Below are positions 6,844 to 14,143 of a DNA stretch of 33,872 bases, piece after piece. The notes under the pieces are model-generated. The model was not told where the DNA came from. It did not search any database and saw nothing but the letters and a program-made list of their open reading frames with translations. Origin of the DNA: Bradyrhizobium sp. Ai1a-2 (GTDB taxonomy: Bacteria; Pseudomonadota; Alphaproteobacteria; Rhizobiales; Xanthobacteraceae); assembly GCF_000426245.1 (NCBI RefSeq), contig NZ_AUEZ01000083.1, positions 1 to 33,872 on the forward strand, read 5' to 3'. A program made the position numbers and the translations under genes. Numbering within the stretch: the first letter of the stretch is position 1; each line of letters starts with the position of its first letter.

Positions 6844-7242
6844 CTATGCTGCGGGAACGAAGGCGGTGACTTCGATCTCGACCTTGGCGCGTTGATCGAC
6901 CAGGCCGTCGATATAAAGCAGGGTGGACGGCGGGAAATTGCGCCCCAGCGTCTCCTTCCAGGCCGCACCGATTCCTCCGCCCGCGGCCTCGTATTCAGCG
7001 CGGCTGGTCAGGTACCAGGTCAGGCGCACGATGTGCTCAGGCCCCGCGCCCGCTTCGCTCAAGAGCTTGATGATCCGCTTCAGTGCAGTGGCGACCTGCG
7101 CCGCCAGGTCGGGCGCGTAGTCGCCCTTCTCATCGCCGCCGGTCTGACCCGCCAGCACGATCCATTTGCCTGCTGCGTCGAAGCTGACGCCGTGCGAGAA
7201 GCCGCGGGGTTTCGACCATTCGGCCGGTTGCAAGACACGCAT
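6844..7242 (-). CDS. RidA/YjgF/YER057c/UK114 family protein
   Basis: The 132 residues fit the family length (about 128). Family features are WIVLAGQTGGDEKGDYAPDL near the N-terminus, AQVATALKRIIKLLSEAGAG in the middle and VEIEVTAFVPAA at the C-terminus. RidA proteins form trimers, and the classical members hydrolyse reactive 2-aminoacrylate and related enamines. The conserved Arg of true RidA (IARSLP region) is not clearly present, since the equivalent stretch reads YIDGLVDQRAKVEIE. It may thus be a RidA subfamily with another substrate. It is the first gene of a two-gene minus-strand unit and is divergent from the EamA transporter. Confidence 0.85.
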   Translation of the reverse strand: MRVLQPAEWSKPRGFSHGVSFDAAGKWIVLAGQTGGDEKGDYAPDLAAQVATALKRIIKLLSEAGAGPEHIVRLTWYLTSRAEYEAAGGGIGAAWKETLGRNFPPSTLLYIDGLVDQRAKVEIEVTAFVPAA

Positions 7243-7406
7243 GAATTTATCCTCCCAGAAGTGGGAACATGCTTAGCACCGAACGGGCGGTCACGGCAAA
7301 GCTGAGGCACTGCATCGCTGACTTCCCGGAATTGCGAGTTGCAAATCGCGTGAGCCTCGCCGATACGGATGTTCCCGCTCGTCCCCTCTCCTTTTCCGCA
7401 TCACCG

Positions 7407-8285
7407 ATGGACCGCACCCCTTCCAAGACCAAGGCCGCGCTGTGGATGGCCGGCTGGCTCACGCTGATGCTGGTCATCGCGATCTCCGGCCGCGAAGCGA
7501 TGCAGGACATGAACGTGTTTCAGTTGATGGAAGCGCGCTCGATCCTCGGCTTCTTCATGCTCTACCCGCTGATCCACGCGAGTGGTGGATTGTCGATCCT
7601 GAAGACCGCGCGCGTGCACATGCACATCGCGCGCAATTTGATCCATTATGGCGCACAGCTTGGCTGGTTTTTCGCGCTGACGCTGATTCCGATCGGCCAG
7701 GTGGTGGCGATCGAATTCACGATGCCGATCTGGACGGCGATCCTCGCGGCGGCCTTCCTCGGCGAGCGCATGACGGCGTGGAAGATCGCAGCGATCGTGC
7801 TCGGCCTGATTGGCGTGATCATCATCGTCCGCCCCGCCACAGGCGAGGTCAATCCGGGCCAATTGATCGCGCTTGCCGCGGCCGTGGGTTTCGGCATCTC
7901 GGTTGCGATGGTGAAGTCGCTGACCCGCACCGAGCAGACGCTGGCGATCATCTTCTGGATGCTGGTCGTGCAGTCGGCGGCAGGCTTGTTGCCGTCGCTC
8001 TATGTCTGGACATGGCCGCCGGCGCATGTCTGGGTATGGGTCGTCCTGATCGCCTTCTGCGGCACTTTCTCGCACTACTGCATGGCTCGCGCGCTGCTGC
8101 ACGCGGATGCGACTGTTGTGATCCCGATGGACTTCCTCCGGGTGCCGCTGACCGCGACTGCGGGCTGGCTGATCTATTCGGAGCGGCTCGACCTGTTCAC
8201 CGTGCTCGGCGCAGTGCTGATTCTGACTGGCAATCTCTTGAACCTGAAACCGAACGCGCCGGCCCACGCCCGCGCAGGGACCTGA
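7407..8285 (+). CDS. EamA/DMT-superfamily transporter
   Basis: The 292-residue protein has about ten hydrophobic segments in two EamA repeats. The first repeat spans LWMAGWLTLMLVIAISGREA through PIWTAILAAAFLGERMT, with the typical end AFLGERMTAWKIAAIVLGL. The second runs from GQLIALAAAVGFGISVAMV to LIYSERLDLFTVLGAVLILTGN. The motif pattern (P-W/T-ILA...LGERMT...LGLIGVIIIVRP) marks drug/metabolite exporters of unknown substrate in the inner membrane. The ATG at 7407 is the likely start because the hydrophobic domain begins about 10 residues later; an ATG 138 bases earlier adds residues unlike the family. No partner gene hints at substrate. Confidence 0.85.
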   Translation: MDRTPSKTKAALWMAGWLTLMLVIAISGREAMQDMNVFQLMEARSILGFFMLYPLIHASGGLSILKTARVHMHIARNLIHYGAQLGWFFALTLIPIGQVVAIEFTMPIWTAILAAAFLGERMTAWKIAAIVLGLIGVIIIVRPATGEVNPGQLIALAAAVGFGISVAMVKSLTRTEQTLAIIFWMLVVQSAAGLLPSLYVWTWPPAHVWVWVVLIAFCGTFSHYCMARALLHADATVVIPMDFLRVPLTATAGWLIYSERLDLFTVLGAVLILTGNLLNLKPNAPAHARAGT

Positions 8286-8298
8286 CATTCGGCACGGC

Positions 8299-8314
8299 TG
8301 TGATGTGGATCACG
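8299..8314. promoter_or_regulatory. CRP-like palindrome TGTGATGTGGATCACG
   Basis: Near-perfect match to the E. coli CRP pattern TGTGA-N6-TCACA (last base differs), lying 155 bases before the caspase-like gene. Whether a CRP-like protein of this organism uses it is not known from sequence. Confidence 0.3.
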
Positions 8315-8468
8315 CAGTCGCGGCGCATGTTGTGGCATGCTTCATGGCGACGGGACATCGCCCTCGACCGCTGCGGTATTTTTTTGCTGCGTGAACGGCG
8401 GTGTTTTCGTGTAGGCTCACGCAACGCGTTATAGCCAAAATCTTTTCGATTCTGCTGGGGGATTTCAG

Positions 8469-9905
8469 ATGCGCACCCTTACCCTCCTCGCGTCCTTGAT
8501 CTGTGTGGCGCTCACTGCAACCGCCGCCCATGCCGACAGACGCGTCGCCTTCGTCGTCGGCAACGGCGCCTACAAGAACGTGACGCCGCTGCCCAATCCG
8601 ACCATGGACGCTAAGTCGATGGCGAGCGCATTGCGCAATGTCGGATTCGAAGTGGTCGAGGGCACCAACCTCACCCGCGACAAGATGACCGAGAAGCTGC
8701 TCGACTTCGGCAAGAAGGCGCAGGGAGCCGATATCGCGGTGTTCTATTATGCCGGCCACGGCATCGCGATCAGCGGCACCAACTATCTCCTGCCGGTCGA
8801 TGCCGACATCAAGTCGGAGATGGACGTCAAGCTGGGCTCCGCGATCAACATCGATCTCACGCTTGACCAGACCATGAGCGACGCCAAGGTCAAGCTGGTG
8901 TTCCTCGATGCTTGCCGCGACAACCCGTTCGCCGCCAAGATCAAGTCGAACTCGCCGACCCGAAGCGTCAACGTGCAGACCGGCCTTGCCGAAATGAAAT
9001 CCGGCGAAGGCACGCTGATCGCGTTCGCAACCGGCCCGGGCCAGACCGCGCTCGATGGCCAGGAAGGCGCCAACAGCCCGTTCACGCGGGCGCTGATCGC
9101 CAACATCACCCAGCCCGGCGTCGAGATCCAGCAGGCGATGACCAAGGTCCGCGCGCAGGTCAATGAGGAGACCAACAAGGGCCAGTTGCCCTGGGGTCAC
9201 ACCAACCTGATCGGCTCGGTCTATCTCAACGGCGCGCCGGCGAACGACACGCCGACGGCCGCGGGCACCCCAGCGGCATCGACTGCGGTTGCAGCGGCGC
9301 CGAGCTCGGACGTCGAGCTCGAGTTCTGGCGTTCGATCAAGGACTCCAACAAGACCGAAGAGTTCAACGCCTACCTCTCGAGCTATCCGAACGGCCAGTT
9401 CCGTTCGCTCGCCCTTGCCCGCATCGCCGCGCTCGAGAGCGGTGCAGCTCCGAGCACGCAGACGCGCAACCTCACCGCCGGCATCGATCCTGCGACCTTC
9501 ACCGAGGAAGCGAGCCAGGTCACCGAGGACCAGATCGGCCTCGACAAGGGCCAGCGCCGTGACGTGCAGCGCCGCCTCAACGGGCTCGGTTTCGACCTCA
9601 AGGCCACGGGCAAGTTCGACGAGCCGACCCGCACCGTGATCACGCGCTGGCAGGCCGCGCGCGGCTATCCGAAGAGCGGCTACCTCAACCGCCTGCAGCA
9701 CAAGGCGCTGCTGACGGAGGTCGTGGCGACGACGTCGACAAGTTCGAGCGATGAAGAGCGTCCGCGCCGCCGCGCCAGCGGTGGTGGCGGCGGAGGTGGA
9801 GGTGGTGGCGGCGCTCCCCGCCATCAGGGCGGTGGCATCGATCCCGGAGCGGCCTTCGTCGGCGGCGTCGTGGGTGGCATGCTGGGCGGCGCGTTCCGTC
9901 GCTAA
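8469..9905 (+). CDS. Secreted caspase-family protein with peptidoglycan-binding-like C-terminus
   Basis: 478 residues. A signal peptide (MRTLTLLASLICVALTATAAHA, cleaved near 22) leads into a caspase/metacaspase p20-like domain. RVAFVVGNGAYKNVTPLPNP begins at 24, the catalytic His is H97 in FYYAGHGIAI, and the catalytic Cys is C149 in LVFLDACRDNPF. A linker of Ala, Pro and Thr (255-280) follows. Then comes a segment FWRSIKDSNKTEEFNAYLSSYPNG (287-310), common in periplasmic caspase-like proteins, and a peptidoglycan-binding-like repeat around QRRDVQRRLNGLGFDLKATG (362-381). The tail is a run of about ten Gly and a hydrophobic GGVVGGMLGG. Family members are Arg/Lys-specific cysteine peptidases, but some are inactive regulators; both dyad residues are present here. 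GGGGGA lies about 6 bases before the ATG. Its physiological target is unknown. Confidence 0.85.
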   Translation: MRTLTLLASLICVALTATAAHADRRVAFVVGNGAYKNVTPLPNPTMDAKSMASALRNVGFEVVEGTNLTRDKMTEKLLDFGKKAQGADIAVFYYAGHGIAISGTNYLLPVDADIKSEMDVKLGSAINIDLTLDQTMSDAKVKLVFLDACRDNPFAAKIKSNSPTRSVNVQTGLAEMKSGEGTLIAFATGPGQTALDGQEGANSPFTRALIANITQPGVEIQQAMTKVRAQVNEETNKGQLPWGHTNLIGSVYLNGAPANDTPTAAGTPAASTAVAAAPSSDVELEFWRSIKDSNKTEEFNAYLSSYPNGQFRSLALARIAALESGAAPSTQTRNLTAGIDPATFTEEASQVTEDQIGLDKGQRRDVQRRLNGLGFDLKATGKFDEPTRTVITRWQAARGYPKSGYLNRLQHKALLTEVVATTSTSSSDEERPRRRASGGGGGGGGGGGAPRHQGGGIDPGAAFVGGVVGGMLGGAFRR

Positions 9906-9926
9906 CGCGCCTGTGAAACATCAACG

Positions 9927-9955
9927 AAAAGCCCGGCTCGCGCCGGGCTTTTCGG
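9927..9955. terminator. Bidirectional intrinsic terminator
   Basis: A perfect 10-bp stem AAAAGCCCGG / CCGGGCTTTT with loop CTCGCG sits between the convergent caspase-like and BrnA-like genes. T runs lie on both strands, so it can stop both transcripts. Confidence 0.85.
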
Positions 9956-9978
9956 TTTCTGGCGGCTCCGCGTTGGAG

Positions 9979-10218
9979 CTACTTCCCCGCCGCCTTGCGC
10001 AGCGCCTCGTTGATGCGGTCCTGCCAGCCAGGACCGCTCCCCTGGAACCATTCCAGCACGTCCTGGTCGATCCGTAGCGTGACCTGCTCTTTCACTCCGG
10101 GAACGGAATTCTTCTTCGGCGGCGCTTCGGCCACCTTGGTGGTGGCGCGCTTGAACGCCGCCTCCGCTTCGCTGCGGGCGTCGTTCAGCGTGCGCGGGCG
10201 CCTCGGTTGATCGGCCAT
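9979..10218 (-). CDS. BrnA-like (DUF4415) antitoxin-type protein, no toxin partner seen
   Basis: A 79-residue basic protein. The C-terminal half reads VTLRIDQDVLEWFQGSGPGW, then QDRINEALRKAAGK. This is the BrnA/DUF4415 signature, a ribbon-helix-helix domain that in type II systems binds DNA and neutralises the RelE-fold RNase BrnT. The N-terminal half (PRRPRTLNDARSEAEAAFKR) is charged and probably disordered. No BrnT-like frame lies beside it; upstream, only 2 bases away, is cysK, and downstream is a terminator. It may be an orphan regulator that governs cysK or another gene in trans. Translation is probably coupled to cysK. Confidence 0.75.
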   Translation of the reverse strand: MADQPRRPRTLNDARSEAEAAFKRATTKVAEAPPKKNSVPGVKEQVTLRIDQDVLEWFQGSGPGWQDRINEALRKAAGK

Positions 10219-10220
10219 TG

Positions 10221-11198
10221 CTAGATCCCTTCAAACAGCGCCGTCGACAGATAGCGCTCGGCAAACGACGGCACCACGGCCAGGATGGTTTTCCCCGCCG
10301 CTTCCGGCCGCTTGCCGATCTCAAGCGCGGCGGCGATCGCCGCCCCCGACGAGATGCCACCGGGAATGCCCTCGTTGCGCGCCAGCGCGCGCGACATCTC
10401 GATCGCGGTGGTGCTGTTGACCTTGACGATCTCGTCAATCACGGAACGATCGAGGATGTCAGGAATGAAACCGGCGCCGATGCCCTGGATCTTGTGCGGC
10501 GAATGCTGGCCGCCCGACAGCACCGGGCTCTCCTCGGGCTCGACGGCGACGATGCGCAGCGATGGCTTGCGCGGCTTCAACACCTGCCCGACGCCGGTGA
10601 TGGTGCCGCCGGTGCCCACGCCCGCGACGAAATAGTCTATGTTACCGCCGGTATCGTTCCAGATCTCCTCCGCGGTGGTGCGGCGATGGATCTCGGGGTT
10701 GGCGAGGTTTTTGAACTGCTGCGGCATCACCGCGTTGGGCGTCGTGCGCACAAGCTCTTCCGCGGTCGCGATCGAGCCTTTCATGCCCTGCGCAGCCGGC
10801 GTCAGCACGAGTTCGGCGCCGAGGAACGCCAGCATCTTGCGGCGCTCGACCGACATCGATTCCGGCATCACCAGCTTCAGCCGATAGCCGCGCGAGGCCG
10901 CGACGAAGGCCAGCGCGATGCCGGTATTGCCTGAGGTCGGCTCGATCAGCACGGTTTCGGCATTGATGATGCCGGCCTTTTCCATCGCGATGATCATCGC
11001 AGCGCCGATGCGATCCTTCACGCTCGCCGCCGGATTGAAATATTCCAGCTTGGCGAGGATCGTCGCGTGCGCGCCGTGGGCCTGCGGCAATCGGCGCAGG
11101 CGGACGATCGGCGTGTTGCCGAACGCGTCCACGATCGAGTCATAGACCAGCCCTCGTCCCGGCCGTTGCACTGCACGCGTAGTTGAAGGCGCATCCAT
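10221..11198 (-). CDS. cysK: Cysteine synthase A (O-acetylserine sulfhydrylase)
   Basis: A 325-residue pyridoxal-phosphate enzyme making cysteine from O-acetylserine and sulfide. The PLP-binding Lys is K61 in NPAASVKDRIG, the substrate loop is TSGNTG at 88-93, and the phosphate-binding loop is GVGTGGTITGVG in the middle third. The C-terminal half has the family's GIPGGISSGAA. These support CysK/CysM; length and the SVKDRIG motif fit CysK. I chose the ATG at 11198 because AGGAG lies 7 bases upstream; an earlier in-frame start adds only six residues. The stop lies 2 bases before the BrnA-like gene. It is divergent from the zinc-ribbon gene. Confidence 0.92.
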   Translation of the reverse strand: MDAPSTTRAVQRPGRGLVYDSIVDAFGNTPIVRLRRLPQAHGAHATILAKLEYFNPAASVKDRIGAAMIIAMEKAGIINAETVLIEPTSGNTGIALAFVAASRGYRLKLVMPESMSVERRKMLAFLGAELVLTPAAQGMKGSIATAEELVRTTPNAVMPQQFKNLANPEIHRRTTAEEIWNDTGGNIDYFVAGVGTGGTITGVGQVLKPRKPSLRIVAVEPEESPVLSGGQHSPHKIQGIGAGFIPDILDRSVIDEIVKVNSTTAIEMSRALARNEGIPGGISSGAAIAAALEIGKRPEAAGKTILAVVPSFAERYLSTALFEGI

Positions 11199-11360
11199 CT
11201 CGGGACTCCTGTGCAAAATGTGCCGCCAAAATCGCGGTCCTCGTTAGTTAGGAACAGGGCGCACCGCAGCGCAAGAAGGGAAAACGATCGACTAACAAAT
11301 CGCTGCATCGCAATAGCGAAATGTTTCTAAATCGCGATAAACCAACGTATTTGTGTTGCG

Positions 11361-11382
11361 ACACCGTCAAATAAATCGGTGT
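11361..11382. promoter_or_regulatory. Divergent promoter region with short inverted repeat
   Basis: The space between cysK and the zinc-ribbon gene holds ACACCG-N10-CGGTGT, a 6-bp inverted repeat. TGTATAAG overlapping its right arm looks like a -10 for the rightward gene. No regulator can be named. Confidence 0.35.
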
Positions 11383-11430
11383 ATAAGTTAGGTGCAGGTT
11401 AAGCTCCCCACAGATCGCAAGGAGGTCACG

Positions 11431-11646
11431 ATGACAGCAATTGCTGAAATCCCGTCGACCATCGCGGTTCGTCCTGATCCGCGCGGGTGCGATCTGCCGA
11501 CTTGTCCGGTATGTGCCGACTCCATGATAGCCGCGGAAGCGTCCGCCTATATGCACGACTACATCATCAGCTATCTCTGGACCTGCGACACCTGCGGTTA
11601 CGGTTTCGTGACCAAGCATTCGGTCAAGCGCTTCGCCTGCAACTGA
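11431..11646 (+). CDS. Small zinc-ribbon protein, 71 aa
   Basis: Two Cys pairs, CPVCADS (about residues 27-33) and CDTCGYGF (about 54-61), form a treble-clef or zinc-ribbon-like metal site. A further Cys is four residues before the first pair and another is at the C-terminus (RFACN). Between the pairs lies EASAYMHDYIISYLWTC, which could be a helix. Many small bacterial proteins of this type are unnamed; nucleic-acid or protein binding is a guess. A very strong Shine-Dalgarno AAGGAGGT sits 4 bases before the ATG. It is divergent from cysK and is followed at once by repeat copy C. Confidence 0.75.
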   Translation: MTAIAEIPSTIAVRPDPRGCDLPTCPVCADSMIAAEASAYMHDYIISYLWTCDTCGYGFVTKHSVKRFACN

Positions 11647-11651
11647 TAACG

Positions 11652-11702
11652 TAGCGTTTTCGAGCGAAGTGGAGACCGGTTCGCGTGAAGAAAGCGCGTC
11701 AG
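11652..11702. repeat. Interspersed repeat, copy C (5' half)
   Basis: AGCGTTTTCGAGCGAAGTGG, then AGACCGGTTCGCGTGAAGAA, then AGCGCGTCAG. It matches the first half of the 21950 copy closely. It fills the gap between the convergent zinc-ribbon gene and tgt. Confidence 0.7.
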
Positions 11703-11707
11703 TAGGC

Positions 11708-12844
11708 CTAAGGCTTCGCAGCGATGTCACCGCGCGCCCAGTCGGCGCGCGTTTGCTTTTGGAAATCCTCAAATCTGTCGCCTGCGATTGCGGCGCGAAT
11801 GTCCTGCATGAGCTGCTGGTAGTAGGCGATGTTGATTTCCGACAGCAGCATTGCGCCAAGCGTTTCCCCCGATTTCACGAGGTGATGCAGATAGGCACGT
11901 GAATAGCTGCGCGCGGAAGGCCACGCACTCTCTTCATCCAGCGGACGCGGATCGTCGGCGTGGCGCGCGTTGCGCAGGTTCACCGGCCCGAACCGGGTGA
12001 ACGCTACGCCATGGCGTCCGTTCCGCGTTGGCATCACGCAGTCGAACATGTCGATGCCGCGTGCCACCGCTTCAAGGATGTCTTCGGGCGTGCCGACGCC
12101 CATCAGATAGCGCGGACGGTCCGCGGACAGCACCGGCGCGGTCTCCTCGATCATCGCAAGCATCACCGCCTGCGGCTCGCCGACCGCGAGCCCGCCGATC
12201 GCGTAACCGTGAAAGCCGATCTCGACCAGCGCCTCGGCGCTGCGGCGGCGCAGCTCCGGCACATCGCCGCCCTGCACGATGCCGAACAGCATGTAGCCGG
12301 CAGGTGCCGTCTCGAAAGCGCGCTTGCTGCGCTCGGCCCAGCGCAGCGACAGCCGCATCGCGCGCTCGATATCGTCGCGCTCCGCCGGCAGTCGTACGCA
12401 TTCATCCATCTGCATCGCGATGTCGGAGCCGAGCAACCGCTGCACCTCGATCGAGCGCTCGGGCGACAGCTCGACCTTGGCGCCGTCGATATGCGAGCGG
12501 AACGTCACGGCGTTCTCGCTGACCTTGCGCAGCTCCGACAGCGACATCACCTGGAAGCCGCCGGAGTCCGTCAGCATCGGCCCGTTCCAGCCGGTGAACG
12601 TCTGCAGGCCGCCCAAGGCTGCGATGCGCTCGGCGCCCGGCCGCAGCATCAAATGATAGGTGTTGCCGAGCACGATGTCGGCGCCAGCATCGCGCACCTC
12701 GCGCCAGTGCATGCCCTTCATCGCGCCGGCGGTGCCGACCGGCATGAAGGCCGGCGTGCGCACCGCGCCATGCGGCGTGGTCAGCCGGCCGGTACGGGCA
12801 TTGCCGTCAGTCGCGAGCAATTCGAAATGATTGGGAAGGCTCAT
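11708..12844 (-). CDS. tgt: tRNA-guanine(34) transglycosylase, zinc ligands replaced
   Basis: A 378-residue Tgt, which exchanges G34 of tRNAs with GUN anticodons for preQ1 in queuosine synthesis. Key motifs are present: LTDSGGFQVMSL with the active-site Asp D93, the base-recognition loop FGIVQGG near 187-193 and YAIGGLAVGEP near 214-224, and the nucleophile Asp D268 in GIDMFDCVMPTRNGR. Length is typical. The striking point is the zinc site. Canonical C-x-C-x2-C-x25-H falls on S306, W308, A311 and I337 here, so all four ligands are gone while the flanking RPLD and YSRAYLHHL sequences remain. I chose the ATG at 12844 because MSLPNHFELLA matches the family start. Its pathway partner queA lies 3.3 kb away on the same strand. 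Confidence 0.93.
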   Translation of the reverse strand: MSLPNHFELLATDGNARTGRLTTPHGAVRTPAFMPVGTAGAMKGMHWREVRDAGADIVLGNTYHLMLRPGAERIAALGGLQTFTGWNGPMLTDSGGFQVMSLSELRKVSENAVTFRSHIDGAKVELSPERSIEVQRLLGSDIAMQMDECVRLPAERDDIERAMRLSLRWAERSKRAFETAPAGYMLFGIVQGGDVPELRRRSAEALVEIGFHGYAIGGLAVGEPQAVMLAMIEETAPVLSADRPRYLMGVGTPEDILEAVARGIDMFDCVMPTRNGRHGVAFTRFGPVNLRNARHADDPRPLDEESAWPSARSYSRAYLHHLVKSGETLGAMLLSEINIAYYQQLMQDIRAAIAGDRFEDFQKQTRADWARGDIAAKP

Positions 12845-12914
12845 GCGGCCGCTTATGGCGCGCCCGCGGGCCTCGTTCAACCGCGCTGACGTCGTTTTTC
12901 TGCCCGCAAAGCCG

Positions 12915-12943
12915 TTGACGACGCGGAAACTCTCCCGCATAAG
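12915..12943 (+). promoter_or_regulatory. Sigma-70-type promoter of the asd leader
   Basis: TTGACG (12915-12920), 17 bases, then CATAAG (12938-12943). A start near 12949-12951 would place the transcript end only a few bases before the leader-peptide ATG at 12954. Confidence 0.55.
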
Positions 12944-12953
12944 TTCCACCACC

Positions 12954-13025
12954 ATGATGACCGCGACCAAACGCACCACCACGACCAAACAGCTCTCCGG
13001 GGCCTTGGGAGGCGTGCGCGCGTAG
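12954..13025 (+). CDS. Threonine/lysine-rich leader peptide, 23 aa (candidate attenuator)
   Basis: Two ATG codons open a 23-codon frame whose first half reads M-M-T-A-T-K-R-T-T-T-T-K. It has six Thr codons (ACC five times, ACG once) and two Lys codons, all within codons 3-12. The stop TAG is at 13023. A promoter-like TTGACG-N17-CATAAG lies just upstream, so the peptide would be nearly leaderless, as reported for trpL in rhizobia. An intrinsic terminator follows at 13053-13086, then the aspartate-semialdehyde dehydrogenase gene. Threonine and lysine both derive from that enzyme's product. CGGGGCCTT (12998-13006) can pair with AAGCCCCG (13053-13060), the left arm of the terminator. This fits classic ribosome-stalling attenuation, but it is inferred from sequence only. 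Confidence 0.6.
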   Translation: MMTATKRTTTTKQLSGALGGVRA

Positions 13026-13052
13026 TCGGACCGACCGCATCATCTCAAACCG

Positions 13053-13086
13053 AAGCCCCGCCTGATGAAGGTCCGGGGCTTTTTTA
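13053..13086 (+). terminator. Intrinsic terminator in the asd leader
   Basis: The arms AAGCCCCG (13053-13060) and CGGGGCTT (13074-13081) close a 13-base loop and are followed by TTTTTATTGCC. It lies between the leader peptide stop and the asd start, on the same strand, as expected of an attenuator. Confidence 0.8.
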
Positions 13087-13117
13087 TTGCCTTATTCTCA
13101 TCCCGATGGAGACCCTC

Positions 13118-14143
13118 GTGAAGAACGATCCCGTTGTTGCCATTGCCGGCGTGACCGGCGCCGTCGGTGCCGAGTTCATCGCCACCATGGACCGGCGTGG
13201 CTTCCCCGTGCGCAAGCTGAAGCCGCTGGCGAGCAACCGTTCGGCGGGCAAGACCATCGATTTCCGCGGGCAAAAGGTCGTCATCGAGGAGCTCAACGAG
13301 CGTTCCTTCGAGGGCGTCGACATCGCCCTGTTCTCGGCCGGCAGCGGCGTCTCGAAGAGGTTCGCGCCGATCGCGGTGAAGGCCGGCGCCGTCGTCATCG
13401 ACAATTCCTCCGCCTTCCGCATGGACCCGAACGTGCCGCTGGTGATCCCGGAGATCAACGCGTCCCGCATCCGCGAGCACAAGGGCATCATCGCCGTCCC
13501 GAACTGCGCCGCGATCACCGCCCTGGTGCCGCTGTGGCCGATCCATCAGAAGAACCGCATCAAGCGCGTGATCATCTCGACCTACCAGGCCGCAAGCGGC
13601 GCCGGCGCAGCCGCAATGGAAGAGCTGGTGGAATCGACCCGCGCCAACCTGAACGGGCAGGTCTATACGCCCAAGGTGATGCCGCACCCTTACGCCTTCA
13701 ACCTGTTCAACCACAACACGGCCGTTGATCCCGAGACCGGCTACAACGACGAAGAGACCAAGGTCATCAAGGAGACCCGCAAGATCTTCGAGGACGACAG
13801 GATCGCGGTCGGCGTCACCTGCGTCCGCGTGCCGGTGCTGCGCGCGCATTGCGAGGCCATCACCTTCGAATGCGAGAAGCCGATCAGCGAGGACCAGGTG
13901 CGCACGCTGCTTGCGGCCGCGCCGGGCGTGCGGATCGTGGACGACCGCGCCGGGAATTACTTCCCGATGCCGATCGACGCCTCCGGCCAGGACGACGTGC
14001 TCGTCGGCCGCATCCGCAAGGATCTGAGCGACCCGAGCGGCCACTCGATCTCGATATTCGTGGCGGCCGACCAGCTCCTAAAGGGCGCGGCGCTGAACGC
14101 GGTCCAGATCGCCGAGCTGTTGCCCGAGCGCGTGATGGCATGA
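13118..14143 (+). CDS. asd: Aspartate-semialdehyde dehydrogenase
   Basis: Reduces aspartyl-phosphate to aspartate semialdehyde with NADPH, the branch-point step to lysine, threonine and methionine. A 341-residue protein with the NADP loop GVTGAVGAEF (11-20) and the catalytic Cys C130 in AVPNCAAI, where most members read NPNC. Further along are STYQAASGAGAAAMEEL and, near the C-terminus, GRIRKDLSD. GGAG lies 6 bases before the GTG at 13118, the start chosen. An in-frame ATG at 13106 would add four residues and has no ribosome site. It looks like a second-type Asd rather than the form most rhizobia carry next to leuB. It is preceded by a Thr/Lys leader peptide and terminator and followed 87 bases later by a TetR gene. 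Confidence 0.9.
   Translation: MKNDPVVAIAGVTGAVGAEFIATMDRRGFPVRKLKPLASNRSAGKTIDFRGQKVVIEELNERSFEGVDIALFSAGSGVSKRFAPIAVKAGAVVIDNSSAFRMDPNVPLVIPEINASRIREHKGIIAVPNCAAITALVPLWPIHQKNRIKRVIISTYQAASGAGAAAMEELVESTRANLNGQVYTPKVMPHPYAFNLFNHNTAVDPETGYNDEETKVIKETRKIFEDDRIAVGVTCVRVPVLRAHCEAITFECEKPISEDQVRTLLAAAPGVRIVDDRAGNYFPMPIDASGQDDVLVGRIRKDLSDPSGHSISIFVAADQLLKGAALNAVQIAELLPERVMA

Noticed and set aside
8310..9824. 504-codon minus-strand open frame opposite the caspase-like gene
   Set aside because: The plus strand encodes a signal peptide and catalytic motifs; the minus frame is a high-GC shadow without recognisable features.
9770..9830. Gly-codon repeat in the caspase-like gene as a phase-variation tract
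   Set aside because: The codons vary (GGT, GGC, GGA) and the tract encodes a linker; there is no long simple repeat prone to slippage.
9979..11198. Toxin-antitoxin pair formed by the BrnA-like gene and its neighbour
   Set aside because: The neighbour is a clear cysteine synthase and no BrnT-like frame is present.
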